18,047 bases of DNA. Source: Chloroflexota bacterium (lineage in GTDB: Bacteria > Chloroflexota > Anaerolineae > J036 > Brachytrichaceae). The DNA lies in assembly GCA_021813225.1 (NCBI GenBank), contig JAKALH010000009.1:1-18047 (forward strand), read 5' to 3'. How positions within the stretch are numbered: position 1 is the stretch's first letter; each line of letters begins with the position of its first letter. The notes under the pieces are model-generated. The model had not been told where the DNA came from, did not search any database, and saw nothing but the letters and a program-made list of their open reading frames with translations. The position numbers and the translations under genes were made by a program. Below are positions 17,001 through 18,047 of the stretch, piece after piece.

Positions 17001-18047
17001 TGCAGCCGTTCGTGAAGTTCGACGCGCCGTTGCGCACGCTGGTCGGCGTGGAACAAGGCTGGCTCGTCGGCGACGAAGCCGGTCTGGTGCGCAGGCTGGA
17101 CGAGAGCGGCAAGGCGCAATGGCAGTTCCAGGCTGGCGGCGCGGTCAACAGCCTGGACAGCCGGGGCGACCTGATCGTGGCAGGTTGCGAAGACCGCACG
17201 GTCTACGCGCTCGACCGGCAGGGCCGCCCGTTGTGGCAGCGCGAGTTTGGCCTGCTGCCGGAGACCTACGGGCTGTATGCCGGGCTGGGGCAGATACGGC
17301 GCGTGCACATCGATGACCTCGACGCGGATGGCCAGGTGGAAATTTACGTGTCGCCCGATAACATGCACCTGCACTCGCTCAATGCGGACGGCCATGAACG
17401 GTGGCGCATGGTCAGCCTGTACGGGCCGTACACTACGTACCAGGCCGTCGATCTATATGGCGACGGCCGGCGCGTGCTGGTGGGCGGCATGTCCTTCAAC
17501 ACCTGCCACTCGGCAGTGCAGGTCATCGACCACACCGGGCACTATATCGATCTGTACGTGAACGACGGCTGGACATCCTCGCTGGGCGCGGTGTGGGTGG
17601 GGGACATCGACGCAGACGGCAAATGGGAGATCGCGGCCGGCACCAACCGAGGCTGGGTGCGCATGTTCGACGCCAGGCTGCAACCGCTGGGACGGCCGAT
17701 GCCGCCCTTCTATGGCGATGTCACCACGAAGAGTTTCGCCTGGGCCGAGCCGCGCGACCGCATCCGCTGGGCCAGCCACCTCGGCGAACCGGTGCGCGCC
17801 GTGGCCGGGTTTGCGGGCCTGGTGGTTGGCGCGGCTGATAATGGCTTTGTCACCGCCTTCGACCCATCCGGCGTGAAGCGCTGGCACGCGCGCGCGCATG
17901 AAGCCGCGACACAGCTTGTGATCGGCGGCGCGTTGTGTTATGCCCTGGGGCGCGCGGGCGAGGTGACCGCGCTGGATGCGCAGGGCGCCGTGACATCGCG
18001 CGTGCAACTGGGCAGCGCGCCGACCGCGGCTGAAAGCCGCGATGGAC
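14069..18047 (+). CDS. Giant heparinase II/III-like lyase with C-terminal beta-propeller (3' end missing)
   Basis: The frame stays open from the ATG at 14069 to the window edge, 1326 whole codons with no stop, so the gene continues. No signal peptide is visible. Domains: residues ~20-150, a GH20-domain-2-like region with YPGPGGYEVR, shared with the 1439-residue protein; ~160-450, an alpha toroid with Asn267-His268-His269; ~470-800, a heparinase-like sandwich with His501-Gly-His503-Glu-Asp505-Ala-Asn507 and LVDGDF; then further beta domains; from ~990, a propeller with DDLDADG at 1082-1088 and DIDADGKWE at 1179-1187. In heparinase II/III-type lyases an Asn-His pair in the toroid and a His in the HGHxD region serve catalysis or metal binding, so this copy looks competent for beta-elimination of a uronic-acid polymer or oligomer. 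It has its own promoter-like region. The family is likely; substrate is unknown. Confidence 0.85.
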   Translation, partial: MTQPASPRIENLKDLCLTTALDRVTIVPAPAYSAGAERAAAALRARFAADVRVTPQPAPDDYSRTLVVLGDLSTNPFIARLYHAYMCWTDKRYPGPGGYEVRTIHNPFGRARNVVLLGCSDAAGAERAAERFLAHAVQPMLGPLLDVELADDADAQFRAAAGDYYPYKPGLSNGLRYYLTGRADLGQAYRRYLLSFDLDRLNEQISGMHMLWLFDAALWDIIEEQPIFNAADRLHITNLFLALARSEEGIGFVDVPEIMDDDGLRQNHHTNAAFAVWLVAGYLERDYPDLPGIQDEIARWRRVIHQAFKPGRTSSRGQCETWHEWELELDINFDYFHAVDDAVFVESGALRRAVERIILSCTNTGTVANSGDIFPWQQPPPCGLLGKAAFATGDARYRFFARRKSLVYHRVGMSGLNGIGREYDDGLAGVRPDDHVGVRYCTVDPAFYHFHGHAPRFYRERMFLQTPNTPLEKSLDKIAFRSGWSPQDQYLLIDGVCGASHGHEDANAILQFDEFERTWLVDGDFRGPDVTRHNALTIASDGVGSPLPAFAEKACVANLGSTGFSHSIMRDYGGADWGRAVVWLRGQVFVVLDRVTARTGGAYNLALRWFTAGERARESADGRLMVTQRAPQGASATSDALHLTTLLGEARVAFEAPDGEYRLQVDLSTTRATTWANSAVFDFDERYPVEFIIGDRLDPPGKVDEAVLEGRVRLRGGPAHVLRVYLGTAQSSVIRSVTLVSEDGSQRVALPLGTFTVGQRRVAAVEASFHIVPAARYEGALISGHPTLAEQWSRYAWHPITAGAIHEWQQTARVELPRGAAFTFANLLYAETPGEPCRFSVRQLRDGLVRLSGGEEAVAGFGPVDIAGVRSDAQLVFLAAHRLSAAGVTRFESSHVSLQSYAPVSFEYEARGQMTFDCDEDVAVELAIGGQRKALQLSAGRHALAAPALTQPLIQLDMISAQALPPKVAGQAPARRILQPFVKFDAPLRTLVGVEQGWLVGDEAGLVRRLDESGKAQWQFQAGGAVNSLDSRGDLIVAGCEDRTVYALDRQGRPLWQREFGLLPETYGLYAGLGQIRRVHIDDLDADGQVEIYVSPDNMHLHSLNADGHERWRMVSLYGPYTTYQAVDLYGDGRRVLVGGMSFNTCHSAVQVIDHTGHYIDLYVNDGWTSSLGAVWVGDIDADGKWEIAAGTNRGWVRMFDARLQPLGRPMPPFYGDVTTKSFAWAEPRDRIRWASHLGEPVRAVAGFAGLVVGAADNGFVTAFDPSGVKRWHARAHEAATQLVIGGALCYALGRAGEVTALDAQGAVTSRVQLGSAPTAAESRDG

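Noticed and set aside
15881..17395. A 504-codon open frame on the minus strand inside the last gene
   Set aside because: It is opposite the lyase/propeller coding region, shows no motif, and has the composition of a GC-rich shadow.

Overview
This window is one high-GC bacterial carbohydrate-utilisation locus of eight protein genes, with no RNA gene, transposon or CRISPR array that I can see. Gene density is high, ribosome sites are GGAG-like, and a CUT1-type sugar importer sits beside very large multidomain carbohydrate-active-like proteins, a Gfo/Idh/MocA oxidoreductase and a nitrilase-fold amidase. That mix is common in Chloroflexota (Anaerolineae-like) and also in Planctomycetota or Armatimonadota. 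A Chloroflexota origin is my best guess from gene content only, not something the sequence proves.

Layout. (1) Positions 1-11732, plus strand: the end of a MalF-type permease, a MalG-type permease, a 1439-residue protein (GH20-domain-2-like N-terminus, alpha toroid plus heparinase II/III-like sandwich, discoidin-like domain, beta-propeller), a 98-bp gap with a strong inverted repeat, a 1005-residue protein that looks like a TIM-barrel glycosidase, and an 888-residue protein built of FG-GAP/VCBS-type calcium-loop repeats whose start overlaps the gene before it by 20 bp. (2) Positions 11734-13703, minus strand: a two-gene operon, transcribed nitrilase-like gene first and then Gfo/Idh/MocA dehydrogenase. 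It ends tail-to-tail with the plus operon, one base apart. (3) Positions 13704-14068: a divergent intergenic region with a near-consensus promoter for the minus operon, a candidate operator, a three-hairpin BIME-like repeat cluster and a perfect -10 box for the next gene. (4) Position 14069 to the right edge: an open, unterminated gene of at least 1326 codons. It is a paralogue of the 1439-residue protein and keeps the heparinase-type Asn-His and His-Gly-His motifs.

How the genes may work together (inference): the importer brings in an oligosaccharide, probably from an acidic or modified glycan. The lyase-like and glycosidase-like proteins cleave it, the dehydrogenase modifies a sugar or cyclitol, and the nitrilase-fold enzyme removes an amide or N-acyl group. 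The three propeller-bearing proteins and the barrel protein show no N-terminal signal peptide, although calcium-loop propellers and heparinase-type lyases are usually exported. Either processing is intracellular after import, or export uses another route. The fusion of a heparinase-like lyase to a C-terminal FG-GAP/PQQ-like propeller, present twice here with one copy apparently lacking the His-Gly-His motif, is the most unusual feature of the window.
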